From assembly GCA_934477985.1 (NCBI GenBank), contig CAKSOR010000100.1, positions 1 to 8,259 of the forward strand: a stretch of 8,259 bases of DNA, read 5' to 3'. Under the pieces are notes generated by a model. It saw only the letters and a list, made by a program, of their open reading frames with translations, searched no databases and was not told the origin of the DNA. How positions within the stretch are numbered: position 1 is the stretch's first letter; the number at the start of each line of letters is the position of its first letter. Positions 1 through 7,355 of this stretch are shown here, piece by piece. Origin of the DNA: an uncultured Eubacteriales bacterium. GTDB lineage: Bacteria > Bacillota > Clostridia > Oscillospirales > CAG-272. The position numbers and the translations under genes were made by a program.

Positions 1-3000
1 TCGCGTCGGCTGAGGAGCTCGCGTGGTTCGCAAAGCAGGTGAATGACGGAAACAAAACTATTAACGCGAAGCTGCTCTGCGACATCAACATAAACGACGA
101 GTTCTCGTCGAACAAGTGGACATCTATCGGAACTTATAATTATCAGTACACCGGAACGTTCGACGGAAACGGCAAGACCATAAAGGGTCTTGACTGCTCG
201 CTCTTCGGCTACAACGGCGAAGGCAGTCTGGTCAAGAATGTCACTGTCACCGGAGCATATAACGTTACCGAACCGGACACCTCGAACATCGGCGGCATCT
301 GCCTCACCTCCTACGGTTCGTTTGAGAACTGTGTGAACTACATGGAGGTCTCGACCACCTGGCAGAGAATCGGCGGCATCGTCGGAATTCTCTACAACAC
401 CGGCAGCATAAAGAACTGCGCAAACTATGGTCATATCTATTCCTCGCACAACGCGTCCGAATATATAATAAACAGCTACACCTATCTCGGCGGTATCGTC
501 GGCTACGCTTACGGCGCGGTCTCAGGCTGCGTAAACTACGGAAAGGTTGAAAACACCGCTAAATCCTACGGCGGAGTCGGCGGTATAGTCGGTGTCTCCG
601 AATCGTCGATCAGCGACTGCTACAATATGGGCGAGGTTCGTGGATACTCCCGCAGCGGAGGCATTGTCGGCGCACAGAACAAGACCGGAGCATCAACCAC
701 CCGCTGCTACAACGTCGGAAAGGTCGTCTGCACTCATGAGTCGACCTCCGGACAGCCCTTCTGCGGCGCTATCGCCGGAAACATCACCGACGCGGACGGC
801 AAGGGCATAATGGTCGCTCAGGTAACGAACTGCTGGTACCTCGAGAACAGCTTCTATCAGAAGCGCGCCTCGACGATTTATAACGGCGGAATCGGCTACT
901 TCGGAAACGGGGCCGACAACACTGTCGTTATGACTACCAACAAGATGAAGACCGACCTCTTCGCTCAGACTCTCGGCGACGCTTTCAACGCGGCTGACGA
1001 GGGACAGAATGACGGCTATCCGGTCCTCAGGTGGCAGGGCGGACACACTCCGGTTGTCCCGCAGGATCAGACCGATGTCATGAACGACCTGAACTCGCTC
1101 GCGATCGTCTCTGAGGTGCGCAAGGCGACCGATCTCGTACTCCCGACGACCGGAGCTAACGGCTCGGCAATCACCTGGGTCTCCGACAAAACAAACGTCA
1201 TCTCGAATGACGGCACGGTCAACCTCCCCGCAAGCGGAAACACTGAGGTCAAGCTCACCGCGACTGTCTCCAAGGGAGAATTCAGCGACGCCAAGAGCTT
1301 CACTGTCAGGGTTTACTCGCTCTCCGCGACCGCAAAGACCGAGCTCAACGAGCTTGTTAAGACGCTCCCGACTCAGATCATCGCCGTGTACGGCACTGAC
1401 ACGAACGTAATCGGCTGCCTGAAGAAAGCAATCGAGAAGAAGCTCGGCGATTACACGTCCTTCGAAAACGTCGACGACATCACCTGCACAATCTCGGATA
1501 TCGGAACTCCCATGCCCGAGGGCACCTGCGGAGTCGCCGCGGACGGCACGATAACCTACTTCTACCGCGATCCTTCGTCAAGCGGAATGAAGTTCGGCTA
1601 CTCGTACATCACCGTGAAGCTCGGCGCAAACGGCGCTGAAAGCGAATACAAGTTCCGTCTCTACATCCCGTGGAACAGAGACCTTGTCGTCGCGGCGATG
1701 ACCCCGGCGCTCGACGCTATCACTTTCGACACGATCAAAGGCGGGAACACCTCGGCTGATCAGGTCGACAAGAACCTCGTTCTCCCGACCGCTCCAGATG
1801 GATTCGGCTGGATCGGACTCACCTGGAGCACCGAACAGACCGACATCGTAACAATCAACGCCGGCATTCCGGGCTACTCAAACGGCAGCGGCGTCATTAC
1901 CCTGCCTGAGACCGACACTGAGGTCTCGATCAAGGCGCTTTTCAAGTTCAATCTCACAATCGATGACAAGGAACCCGACATCACGCTTGAGAAGACGATA
2001 ACCTTAACCGCGAAGGGTTCGGCGGGCGACCGCGACGCTGAGATGCAGCGCGCTCTCGACTCCTTCACGCTCGATATGCTCACCGATTTCGATTCCGGCG
2101 AACCGATCGACAAGGACGCCGTGACAAACGACGTTCAGCTTCCGACCGCGCGCAAGCTCGGCATCGACGGCAAGTATTACGAAGTCTCGACGACCGTCAC
2201 CGGACGCTCGACCGTCGAGGGCTATCACCTCTGTGTGAATCGTCCGCTCCCCGGCGAATCTGATGAGGAAGTCGAGCTCACTCTGACGATAAAGCATAAG
2301 AAGACCGGCGCGTCGAAGAGCAAGGTTCTCGGCACGATCAAGGTAAAGGCGCTCACCGACAGCGAGATAAACGATGAGCTCGCTCTTATGAACGACGTCA
2401 AGGTACACTTCTTCGACGGGATAAAGAATTCGAACAAGCGCTCCGACCGCATCACCGGAAACCTCCACGCCTTCCGCGAGGTTTACCGCGGTACTGACGG
2501 CGAACTCGTCTTCGTCTACAACTACGCGGACGATACCGGCAAGGGCATCAAGCCGGTCGACATTCCGAAGGAAGGCTACGACGAGAGCTACAATCTCTTC
2601 CACTCCTCCGTGCCGAAGGTCATCGCGCATGAGAATCTGCTCGTGACCCGCCCGGATGAGCGCACCACCGTTACAATCACCGCCTGCCTGTCGAGCCAGA
2701 AGTTCGCGCGCTACGCCGGACTCTATCCGGACGACGCGAGATTCGCTCAGCTGAACAGACAGATCGTCACGATCGACCTGACTGTCCTCGCGAAGGACGA
2801 ACCCGAAAGCGACTGGCACGAAGCATATGAGAACGTTCTGAACTATCTGAAGAACAGCGTCGATCCCAAGCCCGGAAGCATGTACGGCGAATGGGCGGTC
2901 CTCGCGCTCGCCCGCTCTGAGGTTAAAGCCCCGGCGTGGTATCTCAGATACACCAACGCGCTCAAGGCGGCTGACCTCACCGGGTTCGCGCCAAACGACT

Positions 3001-5039
3001 TCCAGCGCGCGGTAATCGCGCTTACCTCGCTCGGTGTTGACGCGACCGACTTCACCGACACCAACCTCGTCCAGAAGCTGCTCGAAAAGCGTGACAGCAA
3101 GTACCTCGCAGAGATAAGCGGCAACACTTCCCTCGCCTTCTCGCTGATCGCGCTCAACACCAAGCCTTACGGCGACGAGTTCGACACCGCGCGCGAGGAC
3201 GTCATCTCGCTCATCCTCGCAAACCAGCTTGAGAGCGGCGCGTGGTACATAAACGACAAGAACCCCGGTGAGGATCTCGACACCACCGCGATGGTTGTGA
3301 CCGCGCTCTCGAATTACTACGACCGCGCCGACGTCAAGTCGGTCGTCGACAAGGCGCTCAACTGGCTCGCATCGAAGTATTCGAACGGCTTCGGCACATC
3401 CGAATCGGATTCGCAGGTCATCGTCGCGCTCACCTCGCTCGGTGTCAATCCCGAAACCGACACGAGATTCAAGGGACTCGTCACCTCGCTTGTCAATTAC
3501 GCGGACGAATCCGGAATGTTCAGACACACAAATACCTCTGCCTCCGCGAGCGAGCTCTCGACCGAGCAGGCGGCTTACGCGCTGACCGCTTACGCGAGAT
3601 TCCTCGATGGCAAGTCTGACCTCTATGACATGAGCGGAACCGAGGTTCTCATCCCGTCGGCTGAGGTCGGCACGCTCGTAAGCCTTATCGACTCACTGAC
3701 CGTTAATAACTGCTCGCGCGATACCCTGAACAGTATCAACGCGATAAAGTCGCTCTACAGCGAGCTTTCGGAAAGCGACAAGGCGCTCGTCACGAACTAC
3801 TCTGACTTCACCGAAAAGACAGCTGAGTTCGACCGGCTCCTTGACGAATACAAGAAGTCCTGTATAAGAACTCTCAACAAGGCTTTTGAGGCGCTCGACT
3901 CGGGCGATTACACCACGAAATTCTGGAAGGAGCTCGAAAAGGCATATCACGACGGTCTCTATGAGATCAACTCCGCGACCTGCTCCGACGACGCTTCATC
4001 GGCGCTCGACAAGACGATCAAGACGCTGAACTCCAAGGAATCCACGCTGATCTCGGTCACCTTCATGCTGATCGGCGACAGCCTGCACGGCGAGGGCGGA
4101 CACGAATCCTACGAGATCTGGATACCCGAGACCGGCTATCGTCTGAAGCCCGACTCGACCGTTTACGACCTCTTCACCCGTGCGCTCTCAGATAACGGAC
4201 TCGATTCCGAAGGCGCTTCGGGCGGATACGTCTCGGCGATAAAAGCGCCTGACAGCTTCGGCGGCTTCTGGCTCGGCGAGTTTGACAACGGAAGCGGTTC
4301 AGGCTGGGTATACTCGGTAAACGGCGTATATCCTGACCTCTCGCTCACTGATTACACCCTCTCGGACGGTGATTCAGTCATATGGAGCTATGTCGACAAT
4401 TACAAGCAGGAGCTTCCGGACGACATGGATGACGATGAGGACGAGAGCAAGAAGGACGACGGTAAAACCGAGCCGTCAGAGCCTGCGGCGCTTCCCTTCA
4501 CCGATATCGACGGTCACTGGAGCTATGACAACATAAGAAGGATGTATGAGCTCGGACTCATGAACGGAATCAGCACAGACATCTTTGCGCCCGACATGAC
4601 GCTGACCCGCGCTATGTTCGCGACAATCCTCTGGAGACTCGCCGGTTCTCAGAAAGCCGGAGCGACTCCCTTCACGGATCTGAACGCCGAATGGTACGCG
4701 GAAGCGGTAGCGTGGTGCTACGAGAACGGCATCGTCAACGGCACAAGCGCGACGACCTTCTCGCCCGACGCCGAGATCACACGTGAGCAGCTCGCTGTCA
4801 TGCTCATCCGCTACGCTGAAAAGACCGGCGTCAAGCTCGGCGAAAAAGCCGACCTCAGCGGTTACGCGGACAACGGAAAGATAAGCTCCTGGGCATATGA
4901 CGCGATTGCTCTCGCGGTCGGAAACGGCATCATGAACGGTCGCTCGTCGACTGCCCTCGACCCGCTTGGGAACGCGACCCGTGCCGAGTGCGCCGCGATG
5001 GTCGTGAGATTCATAAGCCTTACAAAAACGGCTGACTGA
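1..5039 (+). CDS. Giant S-layer-anchored surface protein, 5'-partial: GLUG repeats, bacterial Ig-like domains, squalene-cyclase-like toroid, DUF4430, three SLH domains
   Basis: The frame is open from base 3, so the gene starts upstream and its signal peptide is not visible; the GTG at 39 is an internal valine. Residues below are numbered from that codon. A GLUG-repeat beta-helix region covers about 85-270. An atrophied bacterial Ig-like domain follows at about 348-428 (DLVLPTTGANGSAITW, then DGTVNLPASG), and divergent Ig-like segments run to about 922. Residues 926-1200 resemble the alpha/alpha toroid of prenyltransferases and squalene cyclases, with repeated helical pairs and a QW motif (Q1063-x3-G-x-W1069). 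A helical spacer (about 1211-1335) leads to a DUF4430 domain (about 1338-1458; GWVYSVNG at 1422-1429). An acidic linker precedes SLH domains at about 1487-1536, 1545-1597 and 1609-1660, carrying the TRAE-like motifs LTRAMF, ITREQL and ATRAEC. SLH domains bind secondary cell-wall polymer, so the protein should sit on the cell surface. The ligand is unknown; the toroid plus DUF4430 pair resembles intrinsic factor/transcobalamin. Domain order is confident, function is not. Confidence 0.9.
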   Translation, partial: ASAEELAWFAKQVNDGNKTINAKLLCDININDEFSSNKWTSIGTYNYQYTGTFDGNGKTIKGLDCSLFGYNGEGSLVKNVTVTGAYNVTEPDTSNIGGICLTSYGSFENCVNYMEVSTTWQRIGGIVGILYNTGSIKNCANYGHIYSSHNASEYIINSYTYLGGIVGYAYGAVSGCVNYGKVENTAKSYGGVGGIVGVSESSISDCYNMGEVRGYSRSGGIVGAQNKTGASTTRCYNVGKVVCTHESTSGQPFCGAIAGNITDADGKGIMVAQVTNCWYLENSFYQKRASTIYNGGIGYFGNGADNTVVMTTNKMKTDLFAQTLGDAFNAADEGQNDGYPVLRWQGGHTPVVPQDQTDVMNDLNSLAIVSEVRKATDLVLPTTGANGSAITWVSDKTNVISNDGTVNLPASGNTEVKLTATVSKGEFSDAKSFTVRVYSLSATAKTELNELVKTLPTQIIAVYGTDTNVIGCLKKAIEKKLGDYTSFENVDDITCTISDIGTPMPEGTCGVAADGTITYFYRDPSSSGMKFGYSYITVKLGANGAESEYKFRLYIPWNRDLVVAAMTPALDAITFDTIKGGNTSADQVDKNLVLPTAPDGFGWIGLTWSTEQTDIVTINAGIPGYSNGSGVITLPETDTEVSIKALFKFNLTIDDKEPDITLEKTITLTAKGSAGDRDAEMQRALDSFTLDMLTDFDSGEPIDKDAVTNDVQLPTARKLGIDGKYYEVSTTVTGRSTVEGYHLCVNRPLPGESDEEVELTLTIKHKKTGASKSKVLGTIKVKALTDSEINDELALMNDVKVHFFDGIKNSNKRSDRITGNLHAFREVYRGTDGELVFVYNYADDTGKGIKPVDIPKEGYDESYNLFHSSVPKVIAHENLLVTRPDERTTVTITACLSSQKFARYAGLYPDDARFAQLNRQIVTIDLTVLAKDEPESDWHEAYENVLNYLKNSVDPKPGSMYGEWAVLALARSEVKAPAWYLRYTNALKAADLTGFAPNDFQRAVIALTSLGVDATDFTDTNLVQKLLEKRDSKYLAEISGNTSLAFSLIALNTKPYGDEFDTAREDVISLILANQLESGAWYINDKNPGEDLDTTAMVVTALSNYYDRADVKSVVDKALNWLASKYSNGFGTSESDSQVIVALTSLGVNPETDTRFKGLVTSLVNYADESGMFRHTNTSASASELSTEQAAYALTAYARFLDGKSDLYDMSGTEVLIPSAEVGTLVSLIDSLTVNNCSRDTLNSINAIKSLYSELSESDKALVTNYSDFTEKTAEFDRLLDEYKKSCIRTLNKAFEALDSGDYTTKFWKELEKAYHDGLYEINSATCSDDASSALDKTIKTLNSKESTLISVTFMLIGDSLHGEGGHESYEIWIPETGYRLKPDSTVYDLFTRALSDNGLDSEGASGGYVSAIKAPDSFGGFWLGEFDNGSGSGWVYSVNGVYPDLSLTDYTLSDGDSVIWSYVDNYKQELPDDMDDDEDESKKDDGKTEPSEPAALPFTDIDGHWSYDNIRRMYELGLMNGISTDIFAPDMTLTRAMFATILWRLAGSQKAGATPFTDLNAEWYAEAVAWCYENGIVNGTSATTFSPDAEITREQLAVMLIRYAEKTGVKLGEKADLSGYADNGKISSWAYDAIALAVGNGIMNGRSSTALDPLGNATRAECAAMVVRFISLTKTAD
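291..836 (+). repeat. GLUG-type protein repeats within the surface protein
   Basis: About five to six imperfect repeats of 29-42 residues share a core of GGIVG followed 10-15 residues later by a C-x-N-x-G type turn. Copies are visible around residues 85-104, 112-132, 151-170, 181-200, 207-229 and, degenerate, 243-268. The conserved cysteine falls at residues 98, 127, 164, 194, 223 and 265. Such repeats are typical of GLUG-motif beta-helical regions in bacterial surface proteins. They are a protein-level repeat; the DNA copies have diverged. Confidence 0.75.
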
Positions 5040-5056
5040 CCGTCAGACTGAAACAC

Positions 5057-5104
5057 AAAAAACGCGGTCGGAACTCATTTCGGAGCTCCGACCGCAGTCT
5101 TTTA
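5057..5104. terminator. Bidirectional Rho-independent terminator between convergent genes
   Basis: The arms at 5064-5076 and 5083-5095 pair over 9 bp (GCGGTCGGA with TCCGACCGC), then one mismatch, then 3 bp, around a 6-nt loop. On the minus strand the stem is followed by six T (complement of 5057-5062), ideal for ending hcp, whose stop is at 5102-5104. On the plus strand it is followed by a short T-rich run (5099-5107), which would end the surface-protein transcript (stop at 5037-5039). Confidence 0.85.
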
Positions 5105-6670
5105 TTTCAGAAGAGCCTTCAGATCCTCCTCAGGCGTTGTGATCGACGCGATTCCGAAGTTTTCCACAAGATAGTTCAGAACATTTGGAGAGATGAACGC
5201 CGGAAGAGTCGGTCCTAAGCGGATGTTCTTTATCCCGAGCCAGAGGAGCGTCAGAAGGATTCCGACCGCTTTCTGCTCATACCACGACAGCACCATCGAA
5301 AGCGGCAGCTCGTTTACGCTGCAACCGAACGTCTGTGCGAGCGCGAGCGCAATCCTTATCGCGCCGTAAGCGTCGTTGCACTGTCCGATGTCCATTATCC
5401 GCGGCAGTCCGGCGACCGTTCCGAGATCGAGATCGTTGAAGCGGTACTTTCCGCAGGCGAGCGTCAGCACGATTGTGTCGGGCGGGGTCAGCTTCACGAA
5501 CTCAGTGTAGTAGTTGCGTCCCGGGCGCGCACCGTCGCATCCGCCGACCAGGAAGAAGTGCCGCACTTTGCCGGACTTCACGGCGTCGACGACTTTGTCC
5601 GCGAGGCTGAGCACCGTTCCGTTCGAGAAGCCGGTCATCACGCTGTGTCCGCCGTTGATTCCGGTGAATTCCCTGTCCTCAGGGTATCCGCCGAGCTCGA
5701 GCGCCTTTTCAATAAGCAGGCTGAAATCCTTGTCGTCGCCAATGTGGACGAGCTCGGGATAAGCGACCACAGATGTTGTGAATACCCGGTCGGAATAGCT
5801 CTTTCTCGGCGGCATCAGGCAGTTCGTCGTGAAGAGAATCGGCGCGGGAATATCCTCGAACTCCTTCTGCTGATTCTGCCAAGCCGTTCCGAAATTGCCC
5901 TTCAGCTGCGGGTATTTCTTCAGTTCCGGATAGCCATGCGCGGGGAGCATCTCGCCGTGCGTGTAAATGTTGACCCCCTTCCCATCGGTCTGCTCGAGAA
6001 GCAGCTTCAGGTCGTGAAGATCGTGCCCCGAGACAACGATGAACGGACCTTTTTCGACCGTCAGCGGAACTTCGGTCGGAGTCGGGATTCCGTAGGTCTC
6101 GGTGTTCGCGCGGTCGAGGAGTTCGAGACATTTGTAGTTCTTCTCACCGACCTCCATGACGATCGACAGAAGCTCGTCCATTCCCCATTCCTCGCCGAGC
6201 GCTGTCAGCGCCTTCAGAAGGAAGCGGTCGACCTCGTCGTCGGTGTAGCCGAGCACCAGCGCGTGATGCGCGTAGGCGGCGATTCCGCGGATTCCGAAGA
6301 GAATCAGGGACTTGAGACTGCGGACATCCTCGTCGGCGTTCCAGAGCTTTTTCATGTCGTAATCGCCAGCGTTTCCGCGGTTTGTCGAGCCGTCGCGCTC
6401 GGCACGCACGCGCTCAAGCATCAGGCGTATCGAGTCGTCGCTGAAATTGACGTTCGTCAGCGTCGTGAACAAGCCCTCGATGAGCGTCCGGCGGGTCTCC
6501 GACCTGAGCGAGCCTTTCTTCTGTGCTCTGGCGAGACCGATGAGTGCGCCGGTGAGTTCGTCCTGAAGATTGGCGGTCGCGGCGCTCTTTCCACAGACGC
6601 CGGCTTTTCCTGTGCAGCCCGAGCAGCCAGCCGTCTGCTCGCACTGAAAGCAGAACATTTGTTCTTCCAT
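5102..6670 (-). CDS. hcp: Hybrid cluster protein (hydroxylamine reductase / NO reductase)
   Basis: This 522-residue protein is a cytoplasmic iron-sulfur enzyme of the Hcp family. Family members reduce hydroxylamine in vitro, and the E. coli enzyme acts as a high-affinity NO reductase. The N terminus carries C7-x2-C10-x8-C19-x6-C26 for the cubane cluster, with an extra C16. All ligands expected for the hybrid 4Fe-2S-2O cluster are recognisable by comparison with the Desulfovibrio protein: H216 (SGHDLHD), E240 (THGEMLPAHGYP), C284 (TTNCLMPP), C378 (VGGCDGARPGR), C406 (LACGKYRFN), C431 (GQCNDAYGA), and E465 and K467 (WYEQKA). The start at 6670 was chosen because AGGAGG lies 7 nt upstream (6678-6683) and the family N terminus MFCFQCEQ begins at its residue 5. 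A longer TTG-initiated frame to 6778 has no such support. The gene stands alone, with no adjacent Hcr-type reductase or regulator in the window. It converges on the surface-protein gene and shares its terminator. Confidence 0.96.
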   Translation of the reverse strand: MEEQMFCFQCEQTAGCSGCTGKAGVCGKSAATANLQDELTGALIGLARAQKKGSLRSETRRTLIEGLFTTLTNVNFSDDSIRLMLERVRAERDGSTNRGNAGDYDMKKLWNADEDVRSLKSLILFGIRGIAAYAHHALVLGYTDDEVDRFLLKALTALGEEWGMDELLSIVMEVGEKNYKCLELLDRANTETYGIPTPTEVPLTVEKGPFIVVSGHDLHDLKLLLEQTDGKGVNIYTHGEMLPAHGYPELKKYPQLKGNFGTAWQNQQKEFEDIPAPILFTTNCLMPPRKSYSDRVFTTSVVAYPELVHIGDDKDFSLLIEKALELGGYPEDREFTGINGGHSVMTGFSNGTVLSLADKVVDAVKSGKVRHFFLVGGCDGARPGRNYYTEFVKLTPPDTIVLTLACGKYRFNDLDLGTVAGLPRIMDIGQCNDAYGAIRIALALAQTFGCSVNELPLSMVLSWYEQKAVGILLTLLWLGIKNIRLGPTLPAFISPNVLNYLVENFGIASITTPEEDLKALLK

Positions 6671-6677
6671 TTCAAAA

Positions 6678-6683
6678 CCTCCT
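6678..6683 (-). promoter_or_regulatory. Ribosome binding site of hcp
   Basis: AGGAGG on the minus strand lies 7 nt before the ATG at 6670-6668. It decides the start codon against the longer in-frame TTG at 6778. Confidence 0.9.
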
Positions 6684-6695
6684 GAGTTTTCAATA

Positions 6696-6724
6696 GACAT
6701 GTTCGGTAACCCTCCCAACATGTC
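6696..6724. promoter_or_regulatory. Inverted repeat 1 in the hcp leader (possible operator or mRNA hairpin)
   Basis: Perfect 8-bp arms GACATGTT (6696-6703) and AACATGTC (6717-6724) are separated by 13 bp. Corresponding arm starts are 21 bp apart, about two helical turns. On the hcp transcript strand a GG/CC pair inside the stem, after one mismatch, could extend it to a hairpin with a 7-nt loop, ending 12 nt before the Shine-Dalgarno. It could be a dimeric regulator site or a leader hairpin; the regulator is unknown. Confidence 0.55.
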
Positions 6725-6725
6725 A

Positions 6726-6757
6726 ATCAAATTGCCGACTTGCGTTGCCAATTTGAT
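6726..6757. promoter_or_regulatory. Inverted repeat 2 in the hcp upstream region (possible operator)
   Basis: Perfect 9-bp arms ATCAAATTG (6726-6734) and CAATTTGAT (6749-6757) are separated by 14 bp, and only one base (6725) separates this repeat from inverted repeat 1. The hcp-distal arm overlaps the candidate -10 element, a usual place for an operator. Known hcp regulators in other bacteria include HcpR (CRP/FNR family) and NsrR, but I cannot match this site to either. Confidence 0.5.
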
Positions 6758-6782
6758 ACGCTGAGGTCGGGTTATCAAACAA
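6753..6782 (-). promoter_or_regulatory. hcp: Candidate hcp promoter
   Basis: On the minus strand, TTGTTT (6782-6777) and TATCAA (6758-6753) are separated by 18 bp and would start transcription about 75 nt before the ATG. Both hexamers match the housekeeping consensus only partly (about 4 of 6 each), so this is a weak call. Confidence 0.3.
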
Positions 6783-6794
6783 GTCTAGTTAAGG

Positions 6795-7262
6795 ATGAGC
6801 CGAATAAATCAGCTTCTCCACAGATTCTTGACAGAGAACGTGAAGATTATTCGCGCGCCTTGTCACGCGCCGCGTGACAAATTTCCGACATTCAGCGAAG
6901 CCGGGATTACCGGATGCCTGAAAGCCTGGCGGATTGGAGACAGCCTGTCTGCAAGCGCCGACAACTTCATCTTCTTACTCTGCACAGGGAAAACCGAATA
7001 CGTCTCCTCGATCATTCCCGAGAATGACAACATCTACTGCGGCGCGTCTTATAATATCGTCTTCGACCTCGGGCTGTTCGGCGGCAGGCAGTATTTCCGG
7101 TTACGCAGCTATAAAGACAACAGCCAGGGGGCTCGCCTGGATGGTGAAACGCTACACAGACGACATAATCGTCTTGCATGGCTGCGGAGACGACTAATAC
7201 ACCTACGCCGCGAGGATCGCCATGACGAGCGGTTCGTTCCGGAATCAGTCTGAATTAAACAT
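6795..7262 (+). pseudogene. Decayed unrecognised coding sequence with frameshift and in-frame stop
   Basis: I do not recognise this protein. From about 6895 to 7125 the frame beginning at 6795 has protein-like codon use, for example NFIFLLCTGKTEYVSSIIP and NIVFDLGLFGGRQYF. At a run of five G (7127-7131) the protein-like reading moves by one base: the original frame becomes arginine-rich, while the other frame reads GLAWMVKRYTDDIIVLHG. Removing one G would join them. The second frame then meets TAA at 7195-7197, after which it continues protein-like (YTYAARIAMTSGSFRNQSE) to about 7262. No ribosome binding site precedes the ATG at 6795, and the first 100 bases look less coding. I read it as a dead gene fragment upstream of the GH2 promoter. 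A sequencing error at the G run would explain the frameshift but not the stop. An intact 152-codon frame at 6795-7253 is the alternative, but its last 40 codons do not resemble a normal protein. Confidence 0.45.
6860..6880. promoter_or_regulatory. 21-bp perfect palindrome (possible operator)
   Basis: Ten-base arms TTGTCACGCG (6860-6869) and CGCGTGACAA (6871-6880) flank a single central C and pair perfectly. Such length and perfection suggest a dimeric regulator site. No T-run follows on either strand, which argues against a terminator. It lies 190 bp upstream of the hcp start and about 420 bp before the GH2 promoter, so its target gene is unclear. Confidence 0.5.
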
Positions 7263-7296
7263 ACAAGTCAAATCAAAGCGTGTTTCTCGGATCTGC

Positions 7297-7325
7297 TTGA
7301 CAAACCCACCGCCGCGTGTTATAAT
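7297..7325 (+). promoter_or_regulatory. Full-consensus sigma-70/sigma-A promoter with extended -10 for the GH2 gene
   Basis: TTGACA (7297-7302) and TATAAT (7320-7325) are separated by exactly 17 bp, and TG at 7317-7318 gives an extended -10. Transcription should start near 7332, leaving a leader of about 24 nt before the ATG at 7356. No inverted repeat that would serve as an operator overlaps it. Confidence 0.93.
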
Positions 7326-7344
7326 GGTACAGAACAAATTTCCT

Positions 7345-7350
7345 AAGGAG
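7345..7350 (+). promoter_or_regulatory. Ribosome binding site of the GH2 gene
   Basis: AAGGAG lies 5 nt before the ATG at 7356 and just downstream of the promoter, fixing the start. Confidence 0.88.
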
Positions 7351-7355
7351 CAGCC

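Noticed and set aside
39..41. GTG at 39 as the start of the surface protein
   Set aside because: The frame is open to the window edge and the preceding residues (ASAEELAWFAKQ) fit the usual sequence before such domains; no ribosome binding site or signal peptide is present there.
2004..3527. Long open frame of 507 codons on the minus strand inside the surface-protein gene
   Set aside because: It is antisense to strongly supported domains, and its composition (rich in Arg, Val, Glu) is the usual shadow of a GC-biased gene.
5558..6685. Long plus-strand open frame antisense to hcp
   Set aside because: Every Hcp ligand is intact in the minus-strand frame; the antisense product has no recognisable domain.
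6674..6690. Five-base A/T-rich inverted repeat placing the hcp Shine-Dalgarno in a loop
   Set aside because: An AAAAC/GTTTT stem is too weak to control translation and is likely in such sequence by chance.
6671..6778. N-terminal extension of hcp to a TTG at 6778
   Set aside because: The added 36 residues have no family counterpart, no ribosome binding site precedes the TTG, and the ATG at 6670 has an ideal AGGAGG and the conserved N terminus.
7123..7139. CCAGG/CCTGG inverted repeat around the G run
   Set aside because: Only 5 bp with a 7-nt loop and no T-run; expected by chance, although it lies at the frameshift.
7141..7185. YTDD in the decayed frame resembling the YxDD motif of reverse transcriptases
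   Set aside because: No other reverse transcriptase motif is visible upstream or downstream and the segment is too short; a four-residue match is not evidence.
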